A stretch of 64,000 bases of DNA from Chitinophagaceae bacterium (GTDB taxonomy: Bacteria > Bacteroidota > Bacteroidia > Chitinophagales > Chitinophagaceae), in contig JADKJX010000004.1 in NCBI GenBank assembly GCA_016720775.1, positions 507,088 through 571,087 on the forward strand, in the 5' to 3' direction. The position numbers and the translations under genes are program-made. This document shows positions 35,865-44,609 of the stretch, in pieces (the first letter of the stretch is position 1; every line of letters starts with the position of its first letter). A model generated the notes under the pieces. It searched no databases, was not told the origin of the DNA, and was given only the letters and a program-made list of their open reading frames with translations.

Positions 35865-35983
35865 TCTTTGCGGCCCTTTGCGCTGTATTTGCTTTGTGGT
35901 CTTTGCGGTTAGCGTTCTACTTTACGCAGGATAAAACAAAACCGCAAAGAAGCAAAGTCTTTCGCAAAGAACGCTAAGGTTTT
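35865..35983. repeat. GCAAAG word palindrome (copy 2), between convergent genes
   Basis: The left arm (35865-35918) reads ATCTTTGCGGCCCTTTGCGC, then GCTTTGTGGTCTTTGCGG and TTAGCGTTCT. The right arm (35938-35983) reads AAACCGCAAAGAAGCAAAG, TCTTTCGCAAAGAACGCTAA and GGTTTT. The arms are inverted and degenerate. Same word class as 30679-30801. The flanking genes converge (35854 stop, 36043 stop), consistent with a terminator role. Confidence 0.72.
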
Positions 35984-36042
35984 TATATCCTGTCAACTTC
36001 ATTATTCTGCCAACAGTATGTGTCTTTAACGCTATGAAGCTT

Positions 36043-36579
36043 TTACTGCGGCGACGGATTAACGTCCATTACTTTTATGCCGTGTTTGGCAGCATAGGCT
36101 TTACCTGCTTTACCCAATGCACTGTATAACTCCAGGAACGTTGCTTCGTATTTATCGCTGATAGATTTTTCAAGTGCTGCAATTTTATCGGCGCCTGCAT
36201 TGCTGTCGTACAAAGCCGCCAGTTCTCTGTATTCATTGCGGTAAACAGGCAATACATATTCATACAGGGTTTTGGAAGCATCCAGCATCTCTTTTACCTC
36301 CTCGTTGCTTTCCAGGTCCTTTATTTCTTTATAATTGTTTTCGATGGCATCCAGTTTTGCCTGCAGCACTTCAGTTCTTTTCATGGGGGCGGTGGCCAGG
36401 GTCTTTTCATCCACCAGCTTTACCGAAGGACTGGCCAGTTCCCGCTGCATGCCCGAACCGGCAAAACCATAAAGAAGGTTGCTGTTGAGGGCCACTTTGC
36501 TGAAATATTGTTCAGGGCTCAGGCTGCTGCAGGAAAAAAGAAAGCAGCAGGTGATCAGCAGCAAAAATTCTTTCTTCAT
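36043..36579 (-). CDS. Lipoprotein of unknown function, helical
   Basis: 178 aa. Signal MKKEFLLLITCCFLFSC with lipobox Cys17. The mature chain is almost all helix with heptad-like spacing (VLQAKLDAIENNYKEIKDLE; IAALEKSISDKYEATFLEL), suggesting a coiled-coil or helical bundle. No known domain. Isolated gene. Confidence 0.65.
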   Translation of the reverse strand: MKKEFLLLITCCFLFSCSSLSPEQYFSKVALNSNLLYGFAGSGMQRELASPSVKLVDEKTLATAPMKRTEVLQAKLDAIENNYKEIKDLESNEEVKEMLDASKTLYEYVLPVYRNEYRELAALYDSNAGADKIAALEKSISDKYEATFLELYSALGKAGKAYAAKHGIKVMDVNPSPQ

Positions 36580-36708
36580 TTTTTATTTTAAAAGTACAAA
36601 CTAATTAAGATAACGGCAGCTGCCCCGGCCAAAGAAATTGTGCCGGCCAACTGCTTAATCTTAGCAGCTTTACTGACAGTCATCATCTTTTCCGGCAATA
36701 TTCTTAAC

Positions 36709-36716
36709 TATCTTTC
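36709..36716 (+). promoter_or_regulatory. Candidate -7 box for the 36731 gene
   Basis: TATCTTTC resembles the Bacteroidota TAnnTTTG box with one mismatch and lies 15 bp before the ATG at 36731. No clear -33 element. Confidence 0.3.
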
Positions 36717-36730
36717 TGAAAAACAATATC

Positions 36731-37156
36731 ATGCTGATACGATTTTTATTTGCTTTTTTCTGTAGCATTATATTCTCCTTCATCCTTACGTATGTCTTTA
36801 AGCGCAGGGGGCCCGGTCCTTTTCATGGCATCCTCTATTTTTTTGCCATCATATTTCTTTTTACAGCCGCTTTGGGGTTACTGCTGACACCGGTGGGGCC
36901 CATGTACAAAAATGTGCCCTGGCTTAGTATCGTTGCTGTTGGCCTGCTCATCATGCTGCTGATTGCAGAATTACTGCCACACCATGAAAAAGCTGTGACC
37001 ATCAAAAGAAAAGCAAAAAAAGATGAAGAGGATGAAGATGAAGAAGTGCTGGAAAAAGAATTTGGCATCATCGTTATCATTATCCTGGTGATACTGGCAG
37101 CGGCTATTGTATATGCCGTAACCAGTAAAGCCGATACGTTTAAGATGTCATTCTGA
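36731..37156 (+). CDS. Membrane protein with acidic-basic cytoplasmic loop
   Basis: 141 aa with four hydrophobic helices (about 4-22, 32-52, 64-82, 112-132). Between helices three and four is a highly charged loop of Lys then Asp/Glu (TIKRKAKKDEEDEDEEVLEKE). No family recognised. Function unknown. Confidence 0.65.
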   Translation: MLIRFLFAFFCSIIFSFILTYVFKRRGPGPFHGILYFFAIIFLFTAALGLLLTPVGPMYKNVPWLSIVAVGLLIMLLIAELLPHHEKAVTIKRKAKKDEEDEDEEVLEKEFGIIVIIILVILAAAIVYAVTSKADTFKMSF

Positions 37157-37356
37157 TGATAAGGAATTAATACTATGATGACCAAAACTTCACAGATATG
37201 TATCTGCTGTTTCATGTGATGCCATATTTTACTTTTCCTGGTTACATTTAAATAGCATGAGACAACAGTTGCTTTTTCTCCTGTTCAGCATCTCAGTCTT
37301 TCAATTGCATGCATAAGGCTACAACTTCAAAAAGGAGTTCATATGGTAAACTAAAA

Positions 37357-37379
37357 AAGGTTCGTGAAACACGAACCTT
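37357..37379 (-). terminator. Rho-independent terminator of the caspase-like gene
   Basis: AAGGTTCGTG (37357-37366) and CACGAACCTT (37370-37379) form a 10-bp perfect stem with a 3-nt loop. On the minus strand it is followed by TTTTTT. It lies 24 bp after the stop of the gene at 37403-38752. Confidence 0.82.
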
Positions 37380-37402
37380 AAAGAAAAAAGTAAAAAACTA
37401 TA

Positions 37403-38752
37403 TCAATTTATTTTAAACATGGGTGTTTGCCTGCATGGTTTGATCACTGCTGCATTTTCCGGTTGGGGGCAATCGGAATAACCGGCCGTAGTAGCAGTTT
37501 GCAGTTGTACATTTTCAGTGATCTGCTGCCAGCTTACATTCTGGTACGTGATGCTCATGAATTTCTGCAGGGCATCCCTGAACTGGGTTGTAAAGATCCC
37601 CCCATCTGCCGAGTTACCTGCTGACACCTGGCCTTTTGCTGCCGCTGTCATTAGTATTGAAAGACGGTTGGGATTCATGAAGAGGCTTCGCATATTCTCA
37701 ACACTCAACCCAACGGGGGAAGGACGGGTATTGGCAATATTGGAACTGCGTGCATTTGAAACAGAAGGATGCCAGTTGCAGCAATCACTTATCACCAGGT
37801 TCAGGCGGCTCGGCTTGGCTTTTACAATATCATATATCTCTTCCATGTTCAATTCACCCTCTCCCTTTTTTATGGGAATGTCTTTATCAGGCCGCAGGTC
37901 GAGGTACGGGAACAGGTGATTGTCTTCCCTGCTGTATCCATGGCCCGAGTAATAAAATATAACGATGTCGTTCTTGGTTGCTTTGATCTCGTCTATCTTT
38001 TTCAGCACATTGTCACGGCCCAGTTCTTTACCCAGCACTTCTTTTATCTCAATGGGTATCTCCAGTTTGCCGGCGAGCTTGGTGAAATAACTCTGTTGCT
38101 TTTTCCGGTCAGTCTCACAATCGCCGCCGATGCTTTCATCCTCGTTGTCAATAACGGTAAGCAGGTACATTTTAGAAGACTTCAGATCGGGAGGCAGGCT
38201 ACGTATGTTTGTTTGAAAAAGATTTTTATATATCTCTTCGTCTTTGGTGAAATAGGTAAGCACCAGCTCACGGGTCAGGTCTTTATCTTCCAATAGCCGG
38301 ATATCGCCATCAATTACTCCCAGCATCGGTTTATTATTCTGGTCTTTGGTGGTTACCTTCCAGGGAACGTATACATCTTTTTCTTTGTCGTATTTGAACC
38401 AGAACGATATGGGTGGAAAATCAGCCGTAGTGTCTTTACCATCCCCTTCGATCACAAAAAAGTTTTTACCGGTAAAATAGGTCTGGTCGTAATTAACAAC
38501 CCCGTTCTTCCCTTTTGGGAACCCCTGTGTAAGCTCGCAGTCAAGGATGAACCCCTTTTCCGTTTCCGAGCCTTTATAACTTATCCGCATCATACCCGTG
38601 CCATCGTCATTTAAAAGATAGAAGGAACTGTATTCCTGGTAATCTCCTTTTGCCCCGCTGCCAAAATGAAAGAACATTTCATAAAAAGATTGGGCGTTAG
38701 CTGTACTAAAGAAGAGAATGAAAATTGCAATAAGGCGTGACCTTAATTTCAT
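37403..38752 (-). CDS. Secreted caspase-like protease (peptidase C14 family)
   Basis: 449 aa with a signal peptide (MKLRSRLIAIFILFFSTANA). Residues 22-185 form an N-terminal region of unknown fold with beta-rich character (TGMMRISYKGSETEKGF). Residues 195-400 are a caspase-like domain: catalytic His271 in FYYSGHGYS, catalytic Cys in VISDCCNW (Cys325 by alignment), and the beta-strand YLLTVIDNED before the His strand. A conserved-looking Ser/Gly-rich segment (SILMTAAAKGQVSAG) follows. Such proteases cleave after Arg/Lys or Asp; targets unknown. An exported form is notable because bacterial caspase-like proteins with defence roles are mostly cytoplasmic. It ends with a good terminator. Confidence 0.85.
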   Translation of the reverse strand: MKLRSRLIAIFILFFSTANAQSFYEMFFHFGSGAKGDYQEYSSFYLLNDDGTGMMRISYKGSETEKGFILDCELTQGFPKGKNGVVNYDQTYFTGKNFFVIEGDGKDTTADFPPISFWFKYDKEKDVYVPWKVTTKDQNNKPMLGVIDGDIRLLEDKDLTRELVLTYFTKDEEIYKNLFQTNIRSLPPDLKSSKMYLLTVIDNEDESIGGDCETDRKKQQSYFTKLAGKLEIPIEIKEVLGKELGRDNVLKKIDEIKATKNDIVIFYYSGHGYSREDNHLFPYLDLRPDKDIPIKKGEGELNMEEIYDIVKAKPSRLNLVISDCCNWHPSVSNARSSNIANTRPSPVGLSVENMRSLFMNPNRLSILMTAAAKGQVSAGNSADGGIFTTQFRDALQKFMSITYQNVSWQQITENVQLQTATTAGYSDCPQPENAAVIKPCRQTPMFKIN

Positions 38753-38955
38753 AAGCGATGTTTTGAAACTTTAAAATACACTTACTGGCGATAAAAACAA
38801 AATTTCCGGGTAGCCGTTATGGAGTCATTAACGCGGAGTTCATCCTGTCTTCACCCCAAAATGCCGGCGTACCGGCTTACCAATAAAGGCAATTCCCATG
38901 ATGTTTATCATATTCCTGCTTTATATGCTTTGCTATTTTACGGTCAAAACAAATT

Positions 38956-40608
38956 ATGCAGCAGAACCGGATCAGGCGCCAGGATGTTGAACAGTTGCTG
39001 AAACTTTCATTGCTCAGCCAGCCGGGCTATTCAAAACTCCTGGAAAAGAAGCTACGAGGGCTGTTGATTTGCAAACCAGCCGGCACAGCGCTCTGTAAGT
39101 CATATCATGATGTACTGCTTTTTGTTTGTGTGTATGCCCCCGGCAAAAAGATAAAGGCATTGGCAGAAGAAGCATTGTTGCAGGTAAAGGAACAAGTTGC
39201 TTCGGGGATGAATAGCGCCCGGTATAACGATCAGCTTTCATTAAGCGGAAGCGGTATTGCCGGCTCTATGCTCACCTGCCAGTTCAGCCTTCCCATCACC
39301 GAATGGCTGCTGGAAAAATTTCCCGGCAGCGTACTCATGCATTCTGCTTCTGGCGATGCGGTGGCAGGCGGCATGATCCTGCACCAGCTTTTTCCCCGGA
39401 TCGAATATTACTATACCACGCAGGGAACAATGTCGCTGCAAAAAAGAATTGAATCCGTCACCGCAAAACACCGGTCGTTGCCACAGCTCGTCAATGCCTT
39501 ACGGCATTCCATTGCCAATGAAAGTACACGGGAGATCTTATTCGACTGCCTGCAGGTGTTCACTTCCTGGAAACTGGATGACCCGGTCTTTAACCGGAGT
39601 TTTATTAAAGGAATTTTATTACCGGTATTTTATCACAAAAAAATAATAAAGCAGGTTGACCCGGCTGCCGTTCTTGCCAGGCCACTCCCGCAAAAAATAT
39701 TATTATCACCGCAACAAAGCAATCATTTGCTTGATGTGGCAAAAGCTTCGCTTGCTTTTTATTCCCGGGAAACAGAACCCATCACACTTGCATCGGTGCG
39801 GCAGGTAAAACTATTTGCATGCCAGCGTGGCTTATCCATTGCCTTGTATGGCATAAAACCCGGGCGGCGCCTTTCCCTGGAATCTTATATTGGTTACATG
39901 GTTTTCAAAAACAATATCCCCGTGGCTTATGGCGGAGGCTGGATATTTGCAGACCGCTGTAAGATCGGGCTCAATATTTATCCGCCTTTCCGCAGGGGAG
40001 AATCAGCACTTTTGTTTGCAGAGGTACTGCGGCTCTATCAACGGCTTTACGGAGTACAACGTTTTGTAGTTAAGCCTTACCAGTTTGGCAAGGATAATAA
40101 AGAAGGATTGCAAAGCGCTGCCTTCTGGTTTTATTACAAACTGGGTTTCCGGCCACAGGATGAAGCGATTGCTGCGCTTGCAGCTACAGAATGGGAAAGC
40201 GGTAAACGGTCCGGTATTGAGTTGCTTAAAAAATTCACGGAAAGTAATCTCGAACTTTCACTAAAACCTATGTTGCAGAAAGATATTGATCCCGAACACA
40301 TCAGCCGGATGATCACCCGGATGATCCTGCGGAAATTTAAAGGCGATCGTATGCTGGCATCAGAAACCTGTTCTTCCCTCCTGCGGAAACAATTGCAACT
40401 TAAAGATACTTCTCCCTATGAACCCCATTTCAGTGAGCTGAGCCTGCTCATCAGCCTGGTACCGGGCATTGATAAATGGACCATCGCTGAGAAAATAAAA
40501 TTACTTCAGTTAGTAAAAGCAAAAGCCTATAGTGACGATGCGTATATCAGCCAAATTCAAAAATGTGAGAAGTTGCTGGCCGGCATTTACGAAGTGCTTC
40601 AAAAGTGA
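38956..40608 (+). CDS. 550-aa protein of unknown function with a GNAT-like segment
   Basis: No signal peptide. Residues 315-395 contain YMVFKNNIPVAYGGGWIFAD, IYPPFRRGESALLFAEVLRL and QSAAFWFYYKLGFRP, the last resembling the end of GNAT acyltransferase domains (YxKLGF). The N-terminal 270 residues are helical and unassigned. C-terminal 110 residues are charged helices. I cannot name the family. It could be an acyltransferase (inference). A terminator-like hairpin follows at 40653. Confidence 0.65.
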   Translation: MQQNRIRRQDVEQLLKLSLLSQPGYSKLLEKKLRGLLICKPAGTALCKSYHDVLLFVCVYAPGKKIKALAEEALLQVKEQVASGMNSARYNDQLSLSGSGIAGSMLTCQFSLPITEWLLEKFPGSVLMHSASGDAVAGGMILHQLFPRIEYYYTTQGTMSLQKRIESVTAKHRSLPQLVNALRHSIANESTREILFDCLQVFTSWKLDDPVFNRSFIKGILLPVFYHKKIIKQVDPAAVLARPLPQKILLSPQQSNHLLDVAKASLAFYSRETEPITLASVRQVKLFACQRGLSIALYGIKPGRRLSLESYIGYMVFKNNIPVAYGGGWIFADRCKIGLNIYPPFRRGESALLFAEVLRLYQRLYGVQRFVVKPYQFGKDNKEGLQSAAFWFYYKLGFRPQDEAIAALAATEWESGKRSGIELLKKFTESNLELSLKPMLQKDIDPEHISRMITRMILRKFKGDRMLASETCSSLLRKQLQLKDTSPYEPHFSELSLLISLVPGIDKWTIAEKIKLLQLVKAKAYSDDAYISQIQKCEKLLAGIYEVLQK

Positions 40609-40648
40609 TAGGAAATTTCAACAGGTTACTCTCCATATTGTAAAAGAA

Positions 40649-40674
40649 AAAACCTTCATTGCTGAAGGCTTTTC
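40649..40674 (+). terminator. Terminator-like hairpin after the 38956-40608 gene
   Basis: CCTTCA (40653-40658), TTGC loop, TGAAGG (40663-40668), flanked by AAAA before and CTTTT after. The T-run is short. It lies 45 bp past the stop. Confidence 0.5.
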
Positions 40675-40883
40675 ACAGGAGTTAGTAATTTTTTACGATG
40701 GCCATCCCGGAATGGTTCACCGGTTTTCACAGGACAGTATCTGTTTCAGAGGTTTGGATACTTGGATTTTTTTAACAGTACAAAGATGCGGTTCTTTTGC
40801 AAACCAGGTTATAGACCCAATTGGGAATCTTTTGTAGAAGTTTTACGAGAGCTTATATAAGAAACACCGGTTTTAATAGAACC

Positions 40884-41207
40884 TTACTGTTTTACGGGAG
40901 GATTGAAGTCTTCATTGTCAAATATCCCTTTGTGGTAAAGATAATATTTGCCATCCCGGTTATTACGCCAGTAGCGATGGCCTTCCAGGTCGTAATAATA
41001 CCTTCCATCCACACTTCGTTTGGCTACAACGTCATTTACCACGATCACTTTGGGCACGGCCGTTTTTACCGTGGCTTTTTTTACTGTAACTGCCTCAGCA
41101 GGTTTACCGGCAGGCGAATTCGCAGCGGAAGGATGACTCTTTTTACTGCAGTTGCTGATGGCCGACATTAGTATGATCGCTGATGCCAACAGAAATATTT
41201 TGTTCAT
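40884..41207 (-). CDS. Small lipoprotein with a C-terminal YRYW module
   Basis: 107 aa. Signal MNKIFLLASAIILMSAISNC with lipobox Cys20. A linker rich in Ala, Lys, Val and Pro (about 25-65) is followed by an aromatic segment RYYYDLEGHRYWRNNRDGKY. That segment looks like a short repeated beta-hairpin, with no known function. Isolated gene. Confidence 0.65.
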   Translation of the reverse strand: MNKIFLLASAIILMSAISNCSKKSHPSAANSPAGKPAEAVTVKKATVKTAVPKVIVVNDVVAKRSVDGRYYYDLEGHRYWRNNRDGKYYLYHKGIFDNEDFNPPVKQ

Positions 41208-41399
41208 TGGATGCTGTTTGGGCCTCCTCGTTCAAGAATGCTACCAAACTATGTTAAAAAAGAAAAACAAGAGGGATTGCCTATCCTGCTAATAAAGATA
41301 ATGAATCTGCCGGTACCTTAAATAGGGAGGCCGCTCATAAAAATATTCACACACAAAATGAGCAATTACCTTTATCTTACTGTTATCAAAACTACTACC

Positions 41400-42992
41400 A
41401 TGCGTACTATCTTATCCTTCGTTTTATTGATCGCCGCATTCAGCAGCACTGCACAAAACCTGAAATCCGGCGGCAGACTAAAACCCGAGCAGGCCATCAT
41501 GGACATCCGGCATTATACCGTTGCCCTGGATGTTGATCCGGCACAAAAAACCATTAATGGTTATACCGAGATCGACCTCAACCTTTCCCAAGCCACTAAT
41601 TTACTTTTATTTGATTTCTGGCATGGGCTCACGGTGAGCCAGGTTTGGGTGAATGGCAAGACAAACAATTTTACACACGGCAATGATGATCTCATACGCA
41701 GCAATGTACAACAACAGCTACCCGTTGGAAAAGTAAAAGTGAAGATCGCTTACGGAGGCACACCGGGTGTTGCTGAAAGAGCACCCTGGACAGGAGGTTT
41801 TCAATGGGCGAAGGACAGCAAGGGCAATCCATGGATCGCTATTACCTGCCAGGGCGAGGGCGCAAAAATTTATTTTCCCTGCAAAGATCATCCCAGCGAT
41901 GAACCCAACGAAGGTGCCGATATGATCATTACCGTTCCGGAAGGTTTGGTAGTGGCTGCACCGGGTCTCTTGCAAAAAGTAACCACTAAAAAAGGAAAGT
42001 CAACATACCACTGGAAAACAAATTACACAATCAGCAATTACTGCATTGTATTTAATGTGGCAAAATACAAAGTGGCCAAAAGAATTTATACCACCTGTGA
42101 TGGCAATAAAGTGCCGATGGAATATTATGTGCTGGAAGAGAACCTGGATAAAGCAGAAAAACTATTAGACATCTTTGAACAGACCTGCCGCATCCAGGAA
42201 AAATATTTTGGCGAATACCCCTGGGTAAAAGAAAGAATTGCCGCTTCGGAAACACCGCACCTGGGCATGGAGCACCAGACAAATATTGCTTATGGCAACA
42301 AATACAAGTACACACAGGTAGGCGGAAAAGATTTTGACTGGCTGCTGCACCACGAATTCGGGCATGAGTGGTGGGCCAATAAAGTAACCAACCGGGACTG
42401 GGGACACATGTGGATACAGGAAGGCATCTGCAGTTTTGGCGATGCACTGGCAACAAGGGAACTGGCCGGTGAAGATGCTTACATAAAAAGGATGCAGCAA
42501 ACAGCCAGGAGCACACAAAACAAACTACCCGTTGTACGTGGCGATGAAGTAGATTCAGACAGTGCGTACTACGGCGATATTTATGGCAAGGGAGCGTTCT
42601 TCATGCATACGCTGCGTTATGTAATGGGTGATGAGATATTTTTCCCCACGCTTAAAAAACTGGCCACAGATCCAAAGTATACGTACGACAATACCGTAAT
42701 GACAACTGATGTGGAACAGCTTTTCAGCGGCGCTTATGGAAAAAGCCTGAAGCCATTATTTCAACTCTATTTATATACAATAAATAAACTCGAAATTCAC
42801 GTGCAGCAAACCGCCGATGATAAATACCTGGTGAAACTGATGAATATGGATATGCCATTGCCGGTTGATATTGTGACCGATGCAGGAACGCAACGGCTTA
42901 CTATTGATAAGAAAGGAACAACGGTAACAAGCAAAACACTCATACAGGTTGATCCCAAAGTATTTTACCTGAAGAAAGTGATATTTGAGTAA
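41400..42992 (+). CDS. M1 family zinc metallopeptidase
   Basis: Start at 41400 (MRTILSFVLLIAAFSSTAQN), which gives a proper signal peptide; the open frame begins 14 codons earlier. 530 aa. The gluzincin motif HHEFGHEWW gives Zn ligands His318 and His322 with Glu319 catalytic; the third ligand Glu341 follows 18 residues later in IQEGICSF. The N-terminal beta domain (DIRHYTVALDVDPAQKTING) and the exopeptidase-type motif GMEHQTN (in place of GMEN) are present. Exported aminopeptidase-like enzyme, shorter than full M1 enzymes and lacking the long C-terminal helical domain. TACCTTTA about 30 bp upstream is a weak promoter box. Confidence 0.92.
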   Translation: MRTILSFVLLIAAFSSTAQNLKSGGRLKPEQAIMDIRHYTVALDVDPAQKTINGYTEIDLNLSQATNLLLFDFWHGLTVSQVWVNGKTNNFTHGNDDLIRSNVQQQLPVGKVKVKIAYGGTPGVAERAPWTGGFQWAKDSKGNPWIAITCQGEGAKIYFPCKDHPSDEPNEGADMIITVPEGLVVAAPGLLQKVTTKKGKSTYHWKTNYTISNYCIVFNVAKYKVAKRIYTTCDGNKVPMEYYVLEENLDKAEKLLDIFEQTCRIQEKYFGEYPWVKERIAASETPHLGMEHQTNIAYGNKYKYTQVGGKDFDWLLHHEFGHEWWANKVTNRDWGHMWIQEGICSFGDALATRELAGEDAYIKRMQQTARSTQNKLPVVRGDEVDSDSAYYGDIYGKGAFFMHTLRYVMGDEIFFPTLKKLATDPKYTYDNTVMTTDVEQLFSGAYGKSLKPLFQLYLYTINKLEIHVQQTADDKYLVKLMNMDMPLPVDIVTDAGTQRLTIDKKGTTVTSKTLIQVDPKVFYLKKVIFE

Positions 42993-42999
42993 AGTTGTT

Positions 43000-43395
43000 T
43001 TAAATCTTCATTTCAATCATCCATACATGGCCAAAGGGATCTTTGAGTTCGCCCTGGCGATAACCATAGTCATAGCTCTGTGCCGGGGAAACCAGTTCTG
43101 CACCTGCTGCCAGTGCTCTTTCCATGACCGTATCCACATCTGGAACAAATAAGCCGATGAGTGTGGTGGTTCCATTATACTTTCCAGGAATGAACCGGGC
43201 CGGGTTGGCTGTTACTTCATGCAAATGAAAGAGAGCGCCGTTGATCGACAGTTCAGAAACATGAATGCTCCCATCATCATTTGAGAAACGCCTCAACTCT
43301 ACTGCACCAAATGCTTTTTCATAAAAACTGATATCGGTAATTCCGTTCGGTATGTAAAGCTGCGGAGCAAATACGGTTTTGTTTAACTCATTCAT
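43000..43395 (-). CDS. VOC family protein
   Basis: 131 aa glyoxalase/bleomycin-resistance/dioxygenase fold (vicinal oxygen chelate). Markers: FAPQLYIPNGITDISFYEKA, then GALFHLHE and the C-terminal KDPFGHVWMIEM. It is most like the PhnB-like branch. Substrate unknown. It is convergent with the M1 gene (8-bp gap). Confidence 0.85.
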   Translation of the reverse strand: MNELNKTVFAPQLYIPNGITDISFYEKAFGAVELRRFSNDDGSIHVSELSINGALFHLHEVTANPARFIPGKYNGTTTLIGLFVPDVDTVMERALAAGAELVSPAQSYDYGYRQGELKDPFGHVWMIEMKI

Positions 43396-43491
43396 AGTGA
43401 TCCTGTTTATAAAATGCAGCAGTTAAATATACGAAAGGCTGATCTTTTGATGATTTAGTCTTGTAACTTTCAGGTAACAAAACTACTGATC

Positions 43492-43998
43492 ATGAATGCT
43501 GCAGCACTTAAAGAATTACAGGCACCGCTCAAAGATAAATACCGGGAAGACCCGGCATCAGCCATCATAACATTAAAAGCAGAAGGAAACCTGGGCGAAG
43601 GAATTTCCTGTAAAGTAGAAACGGGCAAAGCCATCGTGGAAGCCGGACTTCATCCCGCCACGGGCGGAACCGGGATGCTGGCATGCTCGGGAGACATGTT
43701 GCTGGAAGCATTGGTGGCCTGTGCCGGCGTAACATTGCAGGCCGTGTCAACAGCCATCGGCATTGAAATAAAAAATGGAACTGTAAAAGCAGCAGGCGAT
43801 CTCGACTTCCGCGGCACGCTGGGTGTTTCAAAAGAAGCGCCGGTTGGTTTTAAAAATATCCGGCTTGATTTTATATTGGAATCAAATGCTACGGCCGAAC
43901 AACTCGAAAGCCTGGCCAAACTCACCGAGCGTTATTGCGTGGTGTATCAAACCCTTGCCAAAGGGGTACCCGTTGAAACGAATTATTATTCTGCTTAA
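43492..43998 (+). CDS. OsmC family peroxiredoxin
   Basis: 168 aa. The two catalytic Cys are present: Cys77 in EALVACAGVT and Cys149 in TERYCVVYQTL. OsmC proteins reduce organic hydroperoxides using a dithiol partner, in the cytoplasm. TAACTTTC about 25 bp upstream of the ATG resembles a -7 box. A terminator hairpin lies beyond the stop. Confidence 0.88.
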   Translation: MNAAALKELQAPLKDKYREDPASAIITLKAEGNLGEGISCKVETGKAIVEAGLHPATGGTGMLACSGDMLLEALVACAGVTLQAVSTAIGIEIKNGTVKAAGDLDFRGTLGVSKEAPVGFKNIRLDFILESNATAEQLESLAKLTERYCVVYQTLAKGVPVETNYYSA

Positions 43999-44023
43999 AC
44001 CTTATTTCATTCATAAAAAAGAT

Positions 44024-44048
44024 AAAGCCCGTTGTAAGAACGGGCTTT
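44024..44048. terminator. Bidirectional terminator between convergent osmC and DUF4242 genes
   Basis: AAAGCCCGTT (44024-44033) and AACGGGCTTT (44039-44048) form a 10-bp perfect stem with a 5-nt loop. On the minus strand it is followed by ATCTTTTTT, so it best serves the DUF4242 gene; on plus it may still end osmC. Confidence 0.8.
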
Positions 44049-44073
44049 AAAAAATTGCTCATTATTTATAAAG

Positions 44074-44466
44074 TTATTTTGCCGTAGCCGGACTTATGAC
44101 CGTTCCTACTTCCACGATGGTATTGGCGGGGAATCCTCCTTTTTTTGCATGCTCCCTGATGAGCTCTTCATTCTTGGCTTTGTAAATACAATAGATCTTG
44201 TTCCCGGTTACATAGCTCTGTATCCACTCTATGTCGGGGCCCATTTCAGTAAGAACCGAACAGGATTTTTGTGAGATGCCTTTTAACTGTTCCGGGGTGA
44301 ATTTTCCGGCGTCGGGAATTTCCCTTTCAATAAGATAGGTTTTCATTTCTGTTTTGTTTTGTGTTTTAGAATTTGTTGTTTGTGTTGCGGTTTGTGCCAT
44401 AGAAGCATAACCGGTAAAAAGAATGATTGTGATGAGCAATTGAAGCCGGCTGGCGATGAATTTCAT
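44074..44466 (-). CDS. Exported DUF4242 domain protein
   Basis: 130 aa. N-terminus MKFIASRLQLLITIILFTGY ASMA-like signal followed by a Thr/Gln/Asn-rich linker, then a DUF4242 domain at 41-118 (MKTYLIEREIPDAGKFTPEQ, YVTGNKIYCIYKAKNEELIR). Members with this domain in Actinobacteria bind nickel (SCO4226). Metal binding here is unproven; the sequence lacks an obvious His cluster. It lies 143 bp downstream of a regulator that carries the same domain. Confidence 0.82.
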   Translation of the reverse strand: MKFIASRLQLLITIILFTGYASMAQTATQTTNSKTQNKTEMKTYLIEREIPDAGKFTPEQLKGISQKSCSVLTEMGPDIEWIQSYVTGNKIYCIYKAKNEELIREHAKKGGFPANTIVEVGTVISPATAK

Positions 44467-44609
44467 AACAGTAGTTTTTAATTGTTAAGAGATGATCAAA
44501 GATAATATCAGCTAATGCCGGAAGGATGTAACAAATCATTCAATGAATGGTACATGAACTGAAACAAATCGTTCAATGAATGGTAAAATCAGATCAGTGA
44601 AAAAACAGC

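Noticed and set aside
41358..41399. Upstream start of the M1 peptidase
   Set aside because: It would place 14 polar residues before the signal peptide; the ATG at 41400 gives a proper one.
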